DNA of 64,000 nt from Rhizobacter koreensis (GTDB lineage: Bacteria > Pseudomonadota > Gammaproteobacteria > Burkholderiales > Burkholderiaceae_C), in the NCBI RefSeq assembly GCF_013366375.1, contig NZ_JABWMJ010000010.1, positions 154,535-218,534 of the forward strand. The letters are read 5' to 3'. A model generated the notes under the pieces. The model was given only the letters and a program-made list of their open reading frames with translations. It did not search any database and had not been told where the DNA came from. A program made the translations under genes and the position numbers. Positions within the stretch are counted from its first letter, which is position 1. Each line of letters opens with the position of its first letter. This document shows, one piece after another, positions 54,539-63,878 of this stretch.

Positions 54539-57064
54539 TCAGGCGCCGCTGCGCGGGCGCCGGTTGCCGCCGGTGCCTCCCTGCATGTTGCGCGGCGGGT
54601 CGGCGTCGGCCGGGACCGCGTCCTCGAGGCTCGGCCCGGTGCCGCTGGCGACGCCGCCGGCGTTCTGGCCGTTCGCGCGCGGTGCCACATCGCCGGCGTC
54701 AGGAGCCCGGCGCCGGCGCGACGGCGTCGTCACCTTGACGCCGCCGAGCGTGGTGTCGGTCGGCCGCGGCAGTGCGTCGGCAACGCTTTGCGAGGCGACG
54801 CAGTCGACGAAGTAGCGCCCGTCCTCGTAGACCACGCCGTCGACGCTCTCGCCCACGGCGACGAGACCGTGCACGTCGGTGTCGAAGCCCGGGAACGCGG
54901 CGTTGAACGCGCGGGTGAACTTCAGGTAGTCGACGATCTTGCGGTTGAAGCGCTCGCCCGGAATCAGCAGCGGAATGCCCGGCGGGTACGGCGTCAGCAG
55001 CGAGGTCGCGACGCGGCCCTCGAGCTGGTCGATCTCGACGCGTTCGGTCTTGCCGTGCGCGATGCACGCGAAGGCGTCGCTCGGCTTCATCGCCGGCTGG
55101 ATGTCGGACAGGTACATGTCGGTCGTGAGGCGCGCGATGTCGTGCTTGGCGTACATCGCGTGCATGCGGTGCGACAGGTCCTTGAGGCCCATGCGCTCGT
55201 AGCGCGGGTGCTGCGCGCAGAACTCCGGCAGGATCCGCCACATCGGCTGGTTCTTGTCGAAGTCGTCCTTGAACTGCTGCAGCGCGGTGAGCAGCGTGTT
55301 CCAGCGGCCCTTCGTGATGCCGATGGTGAACATGATGAAGAACGAGTAGAGCCCGGTCTTCTCGACCACCACGCCGTGCTCGACCAGGAACTTGGTGACC
55401 ACTGCCGCCGGAATGCCGGTCGCCGCGAACTCGCCCGACACGTCGAGACCCGGCGTGATGATCGTGCACTTGATCGGGTCGAGCAGGTTGAAGCCGTCGG
55501 CGAGCTTGCCGAAGCCGTGCCACTTGGCGTTGGCCTTGAGCGTCCAGTCGGCGCTGCTGCCGATCCCCTCGGGTGCGAGCTTGTCGGGGCCCCAGACCTT
55601 GAACCACCAGTCCTTGCCATACTCGGCGTCGACCTTGCGCATCGCGCGCCGGAAGTCGAGCGACTCGGCGATGCTCTCCTCGACCAGGGCGCGTCCGCCC
55701 GGCGCCTCCATCATGGCCGCCGAGACGTCGCACGACGCGATGATCGCGTACTGCGGGCTCGTCGAGCTGTGCATCAGGTAGGCCTCGTTGAAGAGGTGGC
55801 GGTCGAGCTTGCGCGTCTGCGAGTCCTGCACCAGCACCTGCGACGCCTGGCTGATGCCGGCGAGCAGCTTGTGCGTCGACTGCGTCGCGAACACGAGCTG
55901 GCTCTGGGGCCGCTGGCGGTTCTTGCCCATTGCATGGAACACGCCGTAGAACTTGTGGAACGCCGCGTGCGGCAGCCAGGCCTCGTCGAAATGCAGGGTG
56001 TCGATGTAGCCGTCGAGCGCGTGCTTGATCGTCTCGGTGTTGTAGAGCACGCCGTCGTAGGTGCTCTGCGTGAGCGTCAGGATGCGCGGCTTGACCGCCT
56101 TCGCGTCGATGTCCTTGATCAGCGGGTTGGCGGCGATCTTGCGCTGGATCGACCCGATCTCGAACTCCGACTGCGGGATCGGCCCGATGATCCCGAAGTG
56201 GTTGCGCGTCGGCCGCAGGAACACCGGCACCGCGCCGGTCATGATGATCGCGTGCAGGATCGACTTGTGGCAGTTGCGGTCGACCACCACCACGTCGCCG
56301 GACGCCACCGTGTGGTGCCAGACCATCTTGTTCGAGGTCGAGGTGCCGTTGGTGACGAAGAAGCAGTGGTCCGCGTTGAAGATGCGCGCCGCGTTGCGCT
56401 CGCTCTGCGCCACCGGACCGGTGTGATCGAGCAGCTGGCCGAGCTCGTCGACCGAGTTGCAGATGTCGGCGCGCAGCATGTTCTCGCCGAAGAACTGGTG
56501 GAACATGCGGCCGACCGGGCTCTTGAGGAACGCGACGCCCCCCGAGTGCCCCGGGCAGTGCCACGAGTACGAGCCGTCCTGCGCATAGTCGACCAGCGCC
56601 TTGAAGAACGGCGGCGCGACGCCGTCGAGGTAGGCCTTTGCCTCGCGGATGATGTGACGCGCCACGAACTCGGGCGTGTCCTCGAACATGTGGATGAAGC
56701 CGTGCAGCTCGCGCAGGATGTCGTTCGGCAGGTGCTGCGACGTGCGTGTCTCGCCGTACAGGTAGATCGGGATCTCCGAGTTCTTGAAGCGGATCTCCTC
56801 GATGAACTTGCGCAGGTTCAGCACCGCCGGGTCGAGCTCCGGGCCGGTGGTGGTGAACTCCTCGTCGTCGATCGACAGGATGAACGCGCTGGCGCGGCTC
56901 TGCTGCTGTGCGAACAGGCTGAGGTCGCCGTAGCTGGTGGCGCCCAGCACCTCGAAGCCTTCCTTCTCGATCGCCGCGGCGAGCGCGCGGATGCCGATGC
57001 CCGAGGCGTTCTCCGAGCGGAAATCCTCGTCGATGATGACGATCGGGAACTGGAAGCGAAGCAT
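54539..57064 (-). CDS. Arginine/lysine/ornithine decarboxylase (PLP)
   Basis: An 841-residue fold-type I PLP enzyme. The N-terminal wing domain (MLRFQFPIVIIDEDFRS) and core (PGHSGGVAFLKSPVGRMFHQFFGENMLRADICNSVDELG; VTNGTSTSNKMVWHHTVASGDVVVVDRNCHKS) belong to the basic amino acid decarboxylase family. The PLP lysine is K399 in ATQSTHKLLAG. The substrate (Lys, Orn or Arg) cannot be decided here. After the standard end a C-terminal tail of roughly 80 residues, rich in Pro, Gly and Arg, has no recognisable domain. No antiporter gene is adjacent, which would be expected for an acid-resistance system. Confidence 0.92.
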   Translation of the reverse strand: MLRFQFPIVIIDEDFRSENASGIGIRALAAAIEKEGFEVLGATSYGDLSLFAQQQSRASAFILSIDDEEFTTTGPELDPAVLNLRKFIEEIRFKNSEIPIYLYGETRTSQHLPNDILRELHGFIHMFEDTPEFVARHIIREAKAYLDGVAPPFFKALVDYAQDGSYSWHCPGHSGGVAFLKSPVGRMFHQFFGENMLRADICNSVDELGQLLDHTGPVAQSERNAARIFNADHCFFVTNGTSTSNKMVWHHTVASGDVVVVDRNCHKSILHAIIMTGAVPVFLRPTRNHFGIIGPIPQSEFEIGSIQRKIAANPLIKDIDAKAVKPRILTLTQSTYDGVLYNTETIKHALDGYIDTLHFDEAWLPHAAFHKFYGVFHAMGKNRQRPQSQLVFATQSTHKLLAGISQASQVLVQDSQTRKLDRHLFNEAYLMHSSTSPQYAIIASCDVSAAMMEAPGGRALVEESIAESLDFRRAMRKVDAEYGKDWWFKVWGPDKLAPEGIGSSADWTLKANAKWHGFGKLADGFNLLDPIKCTIITPGLDVSGEFAATGIPAAVVTKFLVEHGVVVEKTGLYSFFIMFTIGITKGRWNTLLTALQQFKDDFDKNQPMWRILPEFCAQHPRYERMGLKDLSHRMHAMYAKHDIARLTTDMYLSDIQPAMKPSDAFACIAHGKTERVEIDQLEGRVATSLLTPYPPGIPLLIPGERFNRKIVDYLKFTRAFNAAFPGFDTDVHGLVAVGESVDGVVYEDGRYFVDCVASQSVADALPRPTDTTLGGVKVTTPSRRRRAPDAGDVAPRANGQNAGGVASGTGPSLEDAVPADADPPRNMQGGTGGNRRPRSGA

Positions 57065-57172
57065 CGCGGATCTCGGGGGCAGAAAAGGGAGCGCGGAGTT
57101 TAGGCGCTGGTGCCAGTGGCCTGTCGGCGTGGGTTCACCCGCATGGCAAGCGGGCTGCCCGAGGCAGGCGGG

Positions 57173-58516
57173 TCAGGATGTGCCGGCAGTCGCCGGAGCG
57201 CCGCTGCCGGCCTTGGCAGCCCACTGCCACGCTTCGGCCGCGCGCGCGGCGACCCTCGCGGCGCCGCCGAACGGCTCGGCGAGCGTCTCGAGCTGCGTCG
57301 ATTTCGGGTTCTCGAGCTCGGCGGCGACCGCGAGGTACGCATACCAGGGGCCGCTCGCCTCGAGCAGCGCGCGCCGCGCGAACTCGTGCAGATTCAGCGG
57401 CTCGATCGCGTCGGCGAGCTTGACCTGCAGCAGCAGCCCCAGCATCGACGCGAGCCCGAGCGTGAACAGCGACCCGGGCTCGGGCTCCGCGCGATCGATG
57501 GCGAGCAGTTCGAAGAGACGCGCCCGCGCGAGCGCGATTTCCTGCAGCGCGCCCGAGGCGGGCCTTCCCGCCGAGAAGGTGACGAGCAGCATCGAGAGCC
57601 AGCGGTAGAGCTCGTTGCGGCCGAGCATCAGCACCGCCTGCTCGATCGAGTCGACCTCGTGCGCTTGGCCGACGCCCGCCATGTTGATGTGGTGCAGCAG
57701 CCGGTAGGCGAGCGCCACGTCCTCCTTGATGTCGCTGACGATCGAGCGCGTGTCGGCGTCCTGCACCAGGCGATTGAGCAGCAGACAGACGCGCTGCACC
57801 TGCGGCGCGAGCGGCTGCGCCTCCTTCGGCTCGGTGCGGCTGGCGATCGAGCAGCAGGCGTAGCGCACGCCCGCCTGCAGCATCGCTTCGAGCTGCTCGA
57901 GCGTCTCGACGTCGCTCGCGAGCAGCGGCACGCCACGCTGGCGCGCGCTCGCGACGTCGTCGAGACCGGGCCGGACGACCACGAAGTCGGGCGTCACCGG
58001 CTGCACCCGGGGGCCGGCCCAGCCGACGCGCGCACCGGCCGCGCGCAAGGCACGGATGGCGGTGCAGGCTTCGGTTCCGAAAGCGTCGGCCGCCTCGACC
58101 AGCGGGACCGCGATCATGCAGCCGCGCGTCACCTCGGCGGCGAGCTGCGGCCGCTGCAGCCAGCCGGGCGGCAGCTCGGTGTAGGCGATGCGCCCGGCGT
58201 CGGTGGTGAGCCGCATCGTCGCGAACAGCGCGCGCGTGTGCGCGGCGGCGGCCACCGCGTTGTCGCGGCTGCGCAGACGGCGCAGTGTCGACTCGGGCAT
58301 GCGGAACTCGAAGCCGGCGACCCGGCCGCCGACGTCGACCAGCGGCCGTCGCGCACCGATGGCGGTGATCGCGTCCGGCTCCGTCACCGCCGCCGCCGCG
58401 GGCCGCGGCTGGGGCGCCGCGACGGCCGGCGCAGGCGCCCGCCCGGCCGCCGGCACGGCGGGGGCACCCGCCGGCTGGCGCCGGTTCTTGAGCCATTGCA
58501 GGAGCGCGCGGAGCAT
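57173..58516 (-). CDS. HDOD domain protein with degenerate EAL-like N-terminus
   Basis: 447 residues from MLRALLQWLKNRRQPAG; a GTG three codons upstream is possible. After a Pro/Ala-rich stretch, residues ~70-270 resemble an EAL phosphodiesterase fold (YTELPPGWLQRPQLAAEVTRGCMIAVPL, RAAGARVGWAGPRVQPVTPDFVVV) without the EAL metal-binding motif, so it should be inactive on c-di-GMP. Residues ~290-440 form the HDOD domain (SDIKEDVALAYRLLHHINMAGVG, QAVLMLGRNELYRWLSMLLV). This YuxH-like architecture is associated with signalling; partner and signal are unknown. Confidence 0.87.
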   Translation of the reverse strand: MLRALLQWLKNRRQPAGAPAVPAAGRAPAPAVAAPQPRPAAAAVTEPDAITAIGARRPLVDVGGRVAGFEFRMPESTLRRLRSRDNAVAAAAHTRALFATMRLTTDAGRIAYTELPPGWLQRPQLAAEVTRGCMIAVPLVEAADAFGTEACTAIRALRAAGARVGWAGPRVQPVTPDFVVVRPGLDDVASARQRGVPLLASDVETLEQLEAMLQAGVRYACCSIASRTEPKEAQPLAPQVQRVCLLLNRLVQDADTRSIVSDIKEDVALAYRLLHHINMAGVGQAHEVDSIEQAVLMLGRNELYRWLSMLLVTFSAGRPASGALQEIALARARLFELLAIDRAEPEPGSLFTLGLASMLGLLLQVKLADAIEPLNLHEFARRALLEASGPWYAYLAVAAELENPKSTQLETLAEPFGGAARVAARAAEAWQWAAKAGSGAPATAGTS

Positions 58517-58649
58517 GCGGTGAACGACTGGGCAGGTGTCGAGGAGTTGGACCGTACCGGCGCCGCCGCTAGTGTAGGGTTTCGGCCTCTCCGCAGCCCG
58601 TGTGCCCCCGGTGATGCCGCCTTCGCGTCGGCTAAGATCGCGGCCCACC

Positions 58650-58740
58650 GGAGAGGTGGATGAGCGGTTTAAGTCGCACGCCTGGAAAGCGTGTGAGGGT
58701 TAACAGCCCTCCGCGGGTTCGAATCCCGCCCTCTCCGCCA
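58650..58740 (+). tRNA. tRNA-Ser(GGA)
   Basis: Acceptor arms GGAGAGG and CCTCTCC with G discriminator and encoded CCA. Anticodon arm CACGC-CTGGAAA-GCGTG gives anticodon GGA. A long variable arm (TGAGGGTTAACAGCCCTCC) is typical of tRNA-Ser, and the T-arm CGGGTTCGAATCCCG is perfect. A TAAGAT box at 58632-58637 could be its -10. The downstream integrase implies that the tRNA 3' end is the attachment site. Confidence 0.97.
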
Positions 58741-58855
58741 GTACTGGATCCATTGGCGTCCAGAGACGTCTTCAGAAGCGCCCTGCAGCAGTCTCCTCGG
58801 AGGAGAACTTGTTGTGAGGCGGTCCAAAGCCGTCCGTTGACAGCTACGCGTGAGT

Positions 58856-58905
58856 GGGGGTAGATTTCGGTAGCTATACCCCCTATCTCGAGACCGCGTA
58901 CCCCC
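58856..58905. promoter_or_regulatory. GGGGGTA/TACCCCC repeats before the integrase gene
   Basis: GGGGGTA at 58856-58862 pairs with TACCCCC at 58877-58883; a second TACCCCC at 58899-58905 directly abuts the integrase ATG. Arm-type or repressor sites of this kind are expected in front of P4-type integrase genes; the binding protein (integrase or an excisionase) is inferred. Confidence 0.45.
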
Positions 58906-60108
58906 ATGGCGCTTACCGACGCATCGGTCCGGAGCGCGAAGCCTGGACCCAAGCCGGTCAAGCTTTTTGACGGCCAGGGGCTGTACCTTCTCGTGCAGCC
59001 TACCGGCGGCAAACTGTGGAGGCTGAAGTACAGGTTTGCAGGCAAGGAGAGGCTGCTCGCGCTCGGCTCGTATGGCGATGTGACGTTGCGCGAAGCGCGC
59101 CAGAAGCGGGACGAGGCGCGCGAGCAGCTTCGCAACGGGCAAGACCCGTCTCTCCTACGCAAGGTCGAAAAGCTGACCCAGCGAGCTGCGGCTGAGAACT
59201 CCTTCGAGACAGTTGCCCGCGCTTGGTGGAATCAGTGGAAGGCGACGAAGAGCGCCAAGCACCAAGACGAAGTTCTTAGACGTTTGGAACGCGACACGTT
59301 CCCGGACCTGGGACCGCTCCCGATCTCCTCTATAACTGCCGCCCAGTTGCTGGCGGTGTCTCTGAAGATCGAAAGGCGCGGCGCCCACGATCTCGCGAAA
59401 CGCGCCTATCAAACGGCCGGTCAGATCTGTCGCTTTGCTGTCGCCCACGGAATCCTGCAGCGAAACCCAGCCGCGGATGTACGGCCGAGCGACGCGTTGA
59501 AGCCGACTCGGAAGGGGAACTACGCTCGGTTGGACGCGAAGGAGCTGCCTGAGTTGCTTCGAAAGATCGACAGCTACGATGGCTCCCCCTATACCCGCTC
59601 CGCGCTGAAGCTGATGACTTTGACGTTCGTACGCACGTCGGAGCTCATTGCCTCTCGTTGGGAAGAGTTCGACCTCAGCGTCGCGCAGTGGCGCATTCCA
59701 GCTACGCGCATGAAGATGCAGACGCCGCATATCGTGCCGCTGTCCCGCCAGGCGCTTGAGGTGCTCGCAGAGCTAAAGGGCTTCCGAACGGCCTGTCCCC
59801 TTGTCTTTCCTGGAGAGCGCGACCACGAGAAGCCGATGAGCAATAACACGATCCTGTTTGCGCTCTACCGAATGGGCTATCACTCTCGTATGACAGGACA
59901 CGGGTTCCGCGGCATCGCCTCCACAGTGCTGCACGAGCACGGTCACGAACATCACTTGATCGAGCTTCAGCTCGCCCATCAAGAGCGAAACGCTGTCAGC
60001 GCCGCTTACAACCATGCGACCTATATTGCGCAACGAACGAAGATGATGCAGGCATGGGCGGACTATCTAGACGAGCTCAGATTAGGTGCTGAGGTCCTTT
60101 CCGGTTGA
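58906..60108 (+). CDS. P4-type tyrosine recombinase (integrase) of a genomic island
   Basis: A 400-residue recombinase. Residues 1-90 form the DUF4102 arm-binding domain (LTDASVRSAKPGPKPVKLFDGQGLYLLVQPTG, LALGSYGDVTLREAR). The catalytic domain has R243 (FVRTSELIASRW), H332-x-x-R335 (GHGFRGIASTVLHE), H358 (LAHQERN) and Y368 (AAYNHATY). It would integrate the element into the tRNA-Ser gene 166 bp upstream. G+C and codon use look lower than in the flanking genes, as expected for acquired DNA. Confidence 0.95.
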   Translation: MALTDASVRSAKPGPKPVKLFDGQGLYLLVQPTGGKLWRLKYRFAGKERLLALGSYGDVTLREARQKRDEAREQLRNGQDPSLLRKVEKLTQRAAAENSFETVARAWWNQWKATKSAKHQDEVLRRLERDTFPDLGPLPISSITAAQLLAVSLKIERRGAHDLAKRAYQTAGQICRFAVAHGILQRNPAADVRPSDALKPTRKGNYARLDAKELPELLRKIDSYDGSPYTRSALKLMTLTFVRTSELIASRWEEFDLSVAQWRIPATRMKMQTPHIVPLSRQALEVLAELKGFRTACPLVFPGERDHEKPMSNNTILFALYRMGYHSRMTGHGFRGIASTVLHEHGHEHHLIELQLAHQERNAVSAAYNHATYIAQRTKMMQAWADYLDELRLGAEVLSG

Positions 60109-60485
60109 TCAATTCTGGGCGGCTAAGACGCGGTGGGATAAACAAGGCCGCTCTTGTCCCCTGTCGTACCCTCGCGTTGCTGAGCGTCGCTGAAGCAGCG
60201 GTTGCGGTCCTTGGCTCAAGTTAGCTCGACGGCGGCTTTGCCGGGTGATGCAGACGTTCGACCGCCACACTAGGGTGACGATCGATCGGCAGGGTGCGCA
60301 GGAGTGTCGTATAGCCCTCGTAGATCTTTCGCCGCCGTAGCCAGCGAGCTGGAGGCCGCGGAAGTGCAGATCCATCTAATGCGCGCCCGCTTCGACATCT
60401 TCATGCGCTTGATCTTCGCTTGCCCGGCGGTCGCCACGCATGCCTCCGCGCAGGCCGCTGGGTGGGACTCTATGGTCCGGCCCGC
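60109..60485. other. 377-bp region without a recognisable gene
   Basis: Short frames on both strands (for example a + frame with SELEAAEVQIHLMRARFDIF around 60335-60400) lack start signals and recognised motifs and may be decayed remnants of island genes. No repeat or terminator stands out. Confidence 0.4.
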
Positions 60486-63470
60486 TCAGGCGGAACCCGC
60501 CGGCAGGGCTTCGGGATCCGTATAGCGGTCCGAAACCATCGCGTCCAAGACTTCGAAGACGCGAGGCAGATCCTCCCGATAGCACGCCACATAGTTGTGC
60601 GTCACCACGCGGCGATCCAGCGCAGGCAGATCTCGGTAGCGTTCGCGGTTCTCCTTCCAGTACTCGCGCAGCGCGACAGGATCGAAGCCCGCCCGCAGCG
60701 CCTCAGGCGAGGGCGCGAACTCCGTGTCTGGGTCCGTGGGCCACGACCCTCGGCTCAGCTGGCACAGACAGTAGTCGGCGAAGAGTAGACGGTTGGACGG
60801 TTCGAGCTCCGCGTTGAAGCAGACCCCGAAGGCGTAGGCGTTCATGCGCTCGGCGATCCCTCCACGGTCTTCAGAACCGGACTCGTCGTAGTACCCGCAG
60901 CCGACGCCGACGCCGGTCGCCGGGCGGGCGTTGCAGAGCTGATAGAGGAAGAAGCTCTTGACGCTTGAGCGTGCGGCGGGTAGCAGATCGGCGAGGGGGC
61001 GCGCCGCGCTGCCGCTCGGCTCCGATCCAAGCAGCGACAGTCCGACTTCACCCAAGAAAGCTCGGTCATCCGCGCGGTCGACCTCGGCCAGGAAGTTGCG
61101 CCGGGGCGCGATCCAAGCGGCATCGAAGCGTCGGAACACTTCTTGGGAGAGCCGGCGCATGCCGTTGCGCGCGAGCTCGTTGAGCAGCCCTGCCGTCTGC
61201 GCCTCCGGGTCTTCATGCAGCAGCAGCGCAGAGGTGAGGTTGTGCAGTTGCCCCTGCCGATCGGCGGAGCAGGTGAGCCGGAACAGTGCCAAGTCGTGCC
61301 AGCCCAAGACCCCGCGGTCAGGCGCGGCAAGCTGATCGATGAGGCTCTTGCCCTTGTGGCGCCCCGAGCCGAAGATGCGCTCCGCGATCTCGACGACGTT
61401 CTGCCCGCTATTGGGCAGACGGCGCCCCGTCGTGCGGCCCCACCCGGCGCTGTCCAGCAAGCGCGCGAGCGAATAAACGCAGGTCTGCCGCAGCCCAATC
61501 TCCTCCGTCTCGACGGTGGAGTAGCGGGGCATCCAGGAGACGAGCGCGTCGATGGCGCCCTCAGCGACGTCGCGCGTAAAGTCGTGCGAGCCGTTCACGA
61601 GCAAGCGCCAGAACTCGTTGTGCGGGCGCTCGCTGCGCGCCAAGTCGAAATCCGGCTCTGCGAGCACCTCTGAGACCGCGGCGCCGCCTCGCACGCGACT
61701 CACGGCGCCTTGGTACAGCGCGAAGGTCTCCGTGGGCTCGGGCGCGACGAATCGCGTGATAAAGGTGAGATACGTCTCGAGGTTTCTCGCGCCCGGCTGG
61801 TTGAAGCAGGCCCGGGAACGGAACATCGCCTGCTCAACCTCCCGCCGGTCGCCCAGCGCGAGCGCGGCAACATCGAAGAGCTGTCGAGCCAGATGCTCCG
61901 CCGTCCTCCCGAATCCACCGACCGCCTCCGCGAACTTGTCCGCGTTTATGAATCCCGCTCCGCCCTCATCGGGCTTGACCGAATAGTCGCCGGAGCGCTT
62001 GCCCGACTCGTGCCCGTGAATGCGCCGGAAGAGCCCCGGATAGTTCTGGTGGATCAGCATCAGGTTCACGAGGTCGCGCCGATAGAAGTCCGTGCGCGCG
62101 ACGTCCGCCTTGTCGAAGCGCGCCATCAGCAACTCGTTGATAAAGCGCTTGACCTGGCGCATGTTCCCGATCACAGGCAGGTAGGGCGCCGCGTCCTCGG
62201 CATCGAGAATGTTGGCGAGTTCGTCGAGGATGCCGGAGAGCCTGAGCATCGCGCCCGATGGGACCGAGACGAGGCGGGCGTCGCTTTGCTTCCAGCCTCC
62301 TCGCAGGAACGCCACGAGCGCAGCGCTCTCGACCAGCAGGTTCACCTTCGTGGTAACGAACTTTTCAAGAAACTGTCGCGAGAGCTCGGATCCGGACTCC
62401 GACCGCGCGAGAACCTCGGTGTCATAGCAGAGCACATAGGTCGCCCGCGACAGCCGCAGCGTGCGCCGCACGGCAAAGAGAACGCTGTTGACGGCCGACG
62501 GCTCGAGCCGATCGAGATCGTCGATGACGATGATCACCCGCTTGTCGAGAACGGCCAAGATCGCGTCGATCGCATCGAGCGACTCGTCGAGCGTCTCGCT
62601 TGCCGGATCCAGCGTGAGCTTGAAACCAAGGAACGAGAGCTCAGCCCGCCCTTTGAGCATGCGCGAGTAGCGCGACGCCGCCGGGCGGAACTCCGGGGCG
62701 AAGACCTCGCGCCGTATCGTGGTCGCCAGCTCCGAGATGAGGCGTCCGGCGAGATCCGGGTCGCCCGCGACTCGCAGAGGGTCGAAGCGGTGCGTGATGA
62801 TCGAGCCGGGGTCGGTGTCGTTCCAGTGCCGCTGAGCGAGGTTCATAAAGCTTGTCTTGCCAGCTCCCCAAGGGCCGTCAACGCCGAAGACCATCCCTGG
62901 GATAGCGGAGCACGCCACGACGCTCTCGGCGAAAACGCGCGCGCGATCAGCCACGCCCAGCGTATCCTCACCCTCCGCCTCGATCTCGTCATCCGCGATG
63001 AGCGGCAGCTCAGCGTGCGGCGAAGTCGCGCGGGCGCGGCGGTCCCTGACGAGCGACGCGGCCATAACGGCCAGCAGTGCAGCCAAAATGGCCGGGGCCC
63101 ACAGCGGGTCCGCGCGCTGGAAGGCCGCATGCAGCCGGCCGGCGGCCGGGGCCGCCGCGATATTCGCCACCCCTCCAAGCGTCAGGACGGCGAGCAGGTC
63201 GGCTCTCAGGCTTCGAGCGATGAAGCGAGTCGACCTGAAGGCGCCCCGCTTCCATCCGTACAGCAAGACGAGCGCGAGAGAGGCGATCACCACGGGACCG
63301 ATGAGCTGCGCTCCCATTGCCTCTACCGCGGGAGAGACACGCTCTCCGAGATAGAAGGCGAGGCGGAACACTTCGGCGATGGTGAAGCCCAGCAACGCCG
63401 CTCGCCCGTAGACGAGCAGCTCCGGCATCGGCATCGGTGCGGCGACCTTTTTGTTCTCGCTCGGCTGCAT
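60486..63470 (-). CDS. KAP family P-loop NTPase, membrane-anchored
   Basis: A 994-residue protein from MQPSENKKVAAPM. Four hydrophobic segments lie at about residues 18-40, 55-73, 91-109 and 124-141. The KAP NTPase domain follows: Walker A FGVDGPWGAGKTSFMN (near 196-210), Walker B RVIIVIDDLDRLEP (311-324), with RRTLRLSRATYVLCYD and NMRQVKRFINELLMARFD. The transmembrane pairs before/in the KAP module are a family trait. The remaining ~500 C-terminal residues are predicted largely helical with no recognised domain. KAP NTPases include phage-exclusion protein PifA; together with the island setting, a defence role is plausible but inferred. A small membrane protein gene lies upstream on the same strand. 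Confidence 0.85.
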   Translation of the reverse strand: MQPSENKKVAAPMPMPELLVYGRAALLGFTIAEVFRLAFYLGERVSPAVEAMGAQLIGPVVIASLALVLLYGWKRGAFRSTRFIARSLRADLLAVLTLGGVANIAAAPAAGRLHAAFQRADPLWAPAILAALLAVMAASLVRDRRARATSPHAELPLIADDEIEAEGEDTLGVADRARVFAESVVACSAIPGMVFGVDGPWGAGKTSFMNLAQRHWNDTDPGSIITHRFDPLRVAGDPDLAGRLISELATTIRREVFAPEFRPAASRYSRMLKGRAELSFLGFKLTLDPASETLDESLDAIDAILAVLDKRVIIVIDDLDRLEPSAVNSVLFAVRRTLRLSRATYVLCYDTEVLARSESGSELSRQFLEKFVTTKVNLLVESAALVAFLRGGWKQSDARLVSVPSGAMLRLSGILDELANILDAEDAAPYLPVIGNMRQVKRFINELLMARFDKADVARTDFYRRDLVNLMLIHQNYPGLFRRIHGHESGKRSGDYSVKPDEGGAGFINADKFAEAVGGFGRTAEHLARQLFDVAALALGDRREVEQAMFRSRACFNQPGARNLETYLTFITRFVAPEPTETFALYQGAVSRVRGGAAVSEVLAEPDFDLARSERPHNEFWRLLVNGSHDFTRDVAEGAIDALVSWMPRYSTVETEEIGLRQTCVYSLARLLDSAGWGRTTGRRLPNSGQNVVEIAERIFGSGRHKGKSLIDQLAAPDRGVLGWHDLALFRLTCSADRQGQLHNLTSALLLHEDPEAQTAGLLNELARNGMRRLSQEVFRRFDAAWIAPRRNFLAEVDRADDRAFLGEVGLSLLGSEPSGSAARPLADLLPAARSSVKSFFLYQLCNARPATGVGVGCGYYDESGSEDRGGIAERMNAYAFGVCFNAELEPSNRLLFADYCLCQLSRGSWPTDPDTEFAPSPEALRAGFDPVALREYWKENRERYRDLPALDRRVVTHNYVACYREDLPRVFEVLDAMVSDRYTDPEALPAGSA

Positions 63471-63502
63471 GGATCGGAGGCTTGTTCGCAAGAGGATCGA
63501 GG

Positions 63503-63826
63503 CTAGCAGGTACTCAGCGAGCGTCGCACTATCTCGCGCCTCAGGCTTGGCGCGCCGACACGCTGCGAGCAGGCGCGCTCCCGCGACTGGCGAGGGCAGT
63601 TACTTTGGCGAGCTTTACCACCTCCTGCATTAGCTTGACGACGCGTCCTCCACCAGAGCAGCGCATCGCCGCTTACAAAGAGCAGCCATCCCAATGAGGC
63701 AAGTGCCCGCGAGCTCGCCGTGACAGGGTTCGACTTGAGGAAGAGCGGGAACACGCCGAGCAGTAGCCCGACCCCGATCCACTTCGCTTCTAGCCCGTGG
63801 TTCCGGGTGTCTCGCTTAGGTGCCAT
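63503..63826 (-). CDS. Small two-TM membrane protein upstream of KAP NTPase
   Basis: 107 residues from the ATG six bases after AGGAG (MAPKRDTRNHGLEAKWIG). Two hydrophobic spans, KWIGVGLLLGVFPLFLKS and ALASLGWLLFVSGDALLWWRT, are separated by a short loop with a basic C-terminal tail of ~40 residues. No family recognised. It is 32 bp upstream of the KAP gene on the same strand, so co-expression is likely and it may be a functional partner. Confidence 0.7.
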   Translation of the reverse strand: MAPKRDTRNHGLEAKWIGVGLLLGVFPLFLKSNPVTASSRALASLGWLLFVSGDALLWWRTRRQANAGGGKARQSNCPRQSRERACSQRVGAPSLRREIVRRSLSTC

Positions 63827-63878
63827 CTGCATCTCCTGACGATGCGCATCGTAGGACGAGCCAGTAGCAAGCACGGGC

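Noticed and set aside
60304..60525. Small open frame overlapping the end of the KAP gene
   Set aside because: Overlaps a well-supported gene, no family, no start signal.
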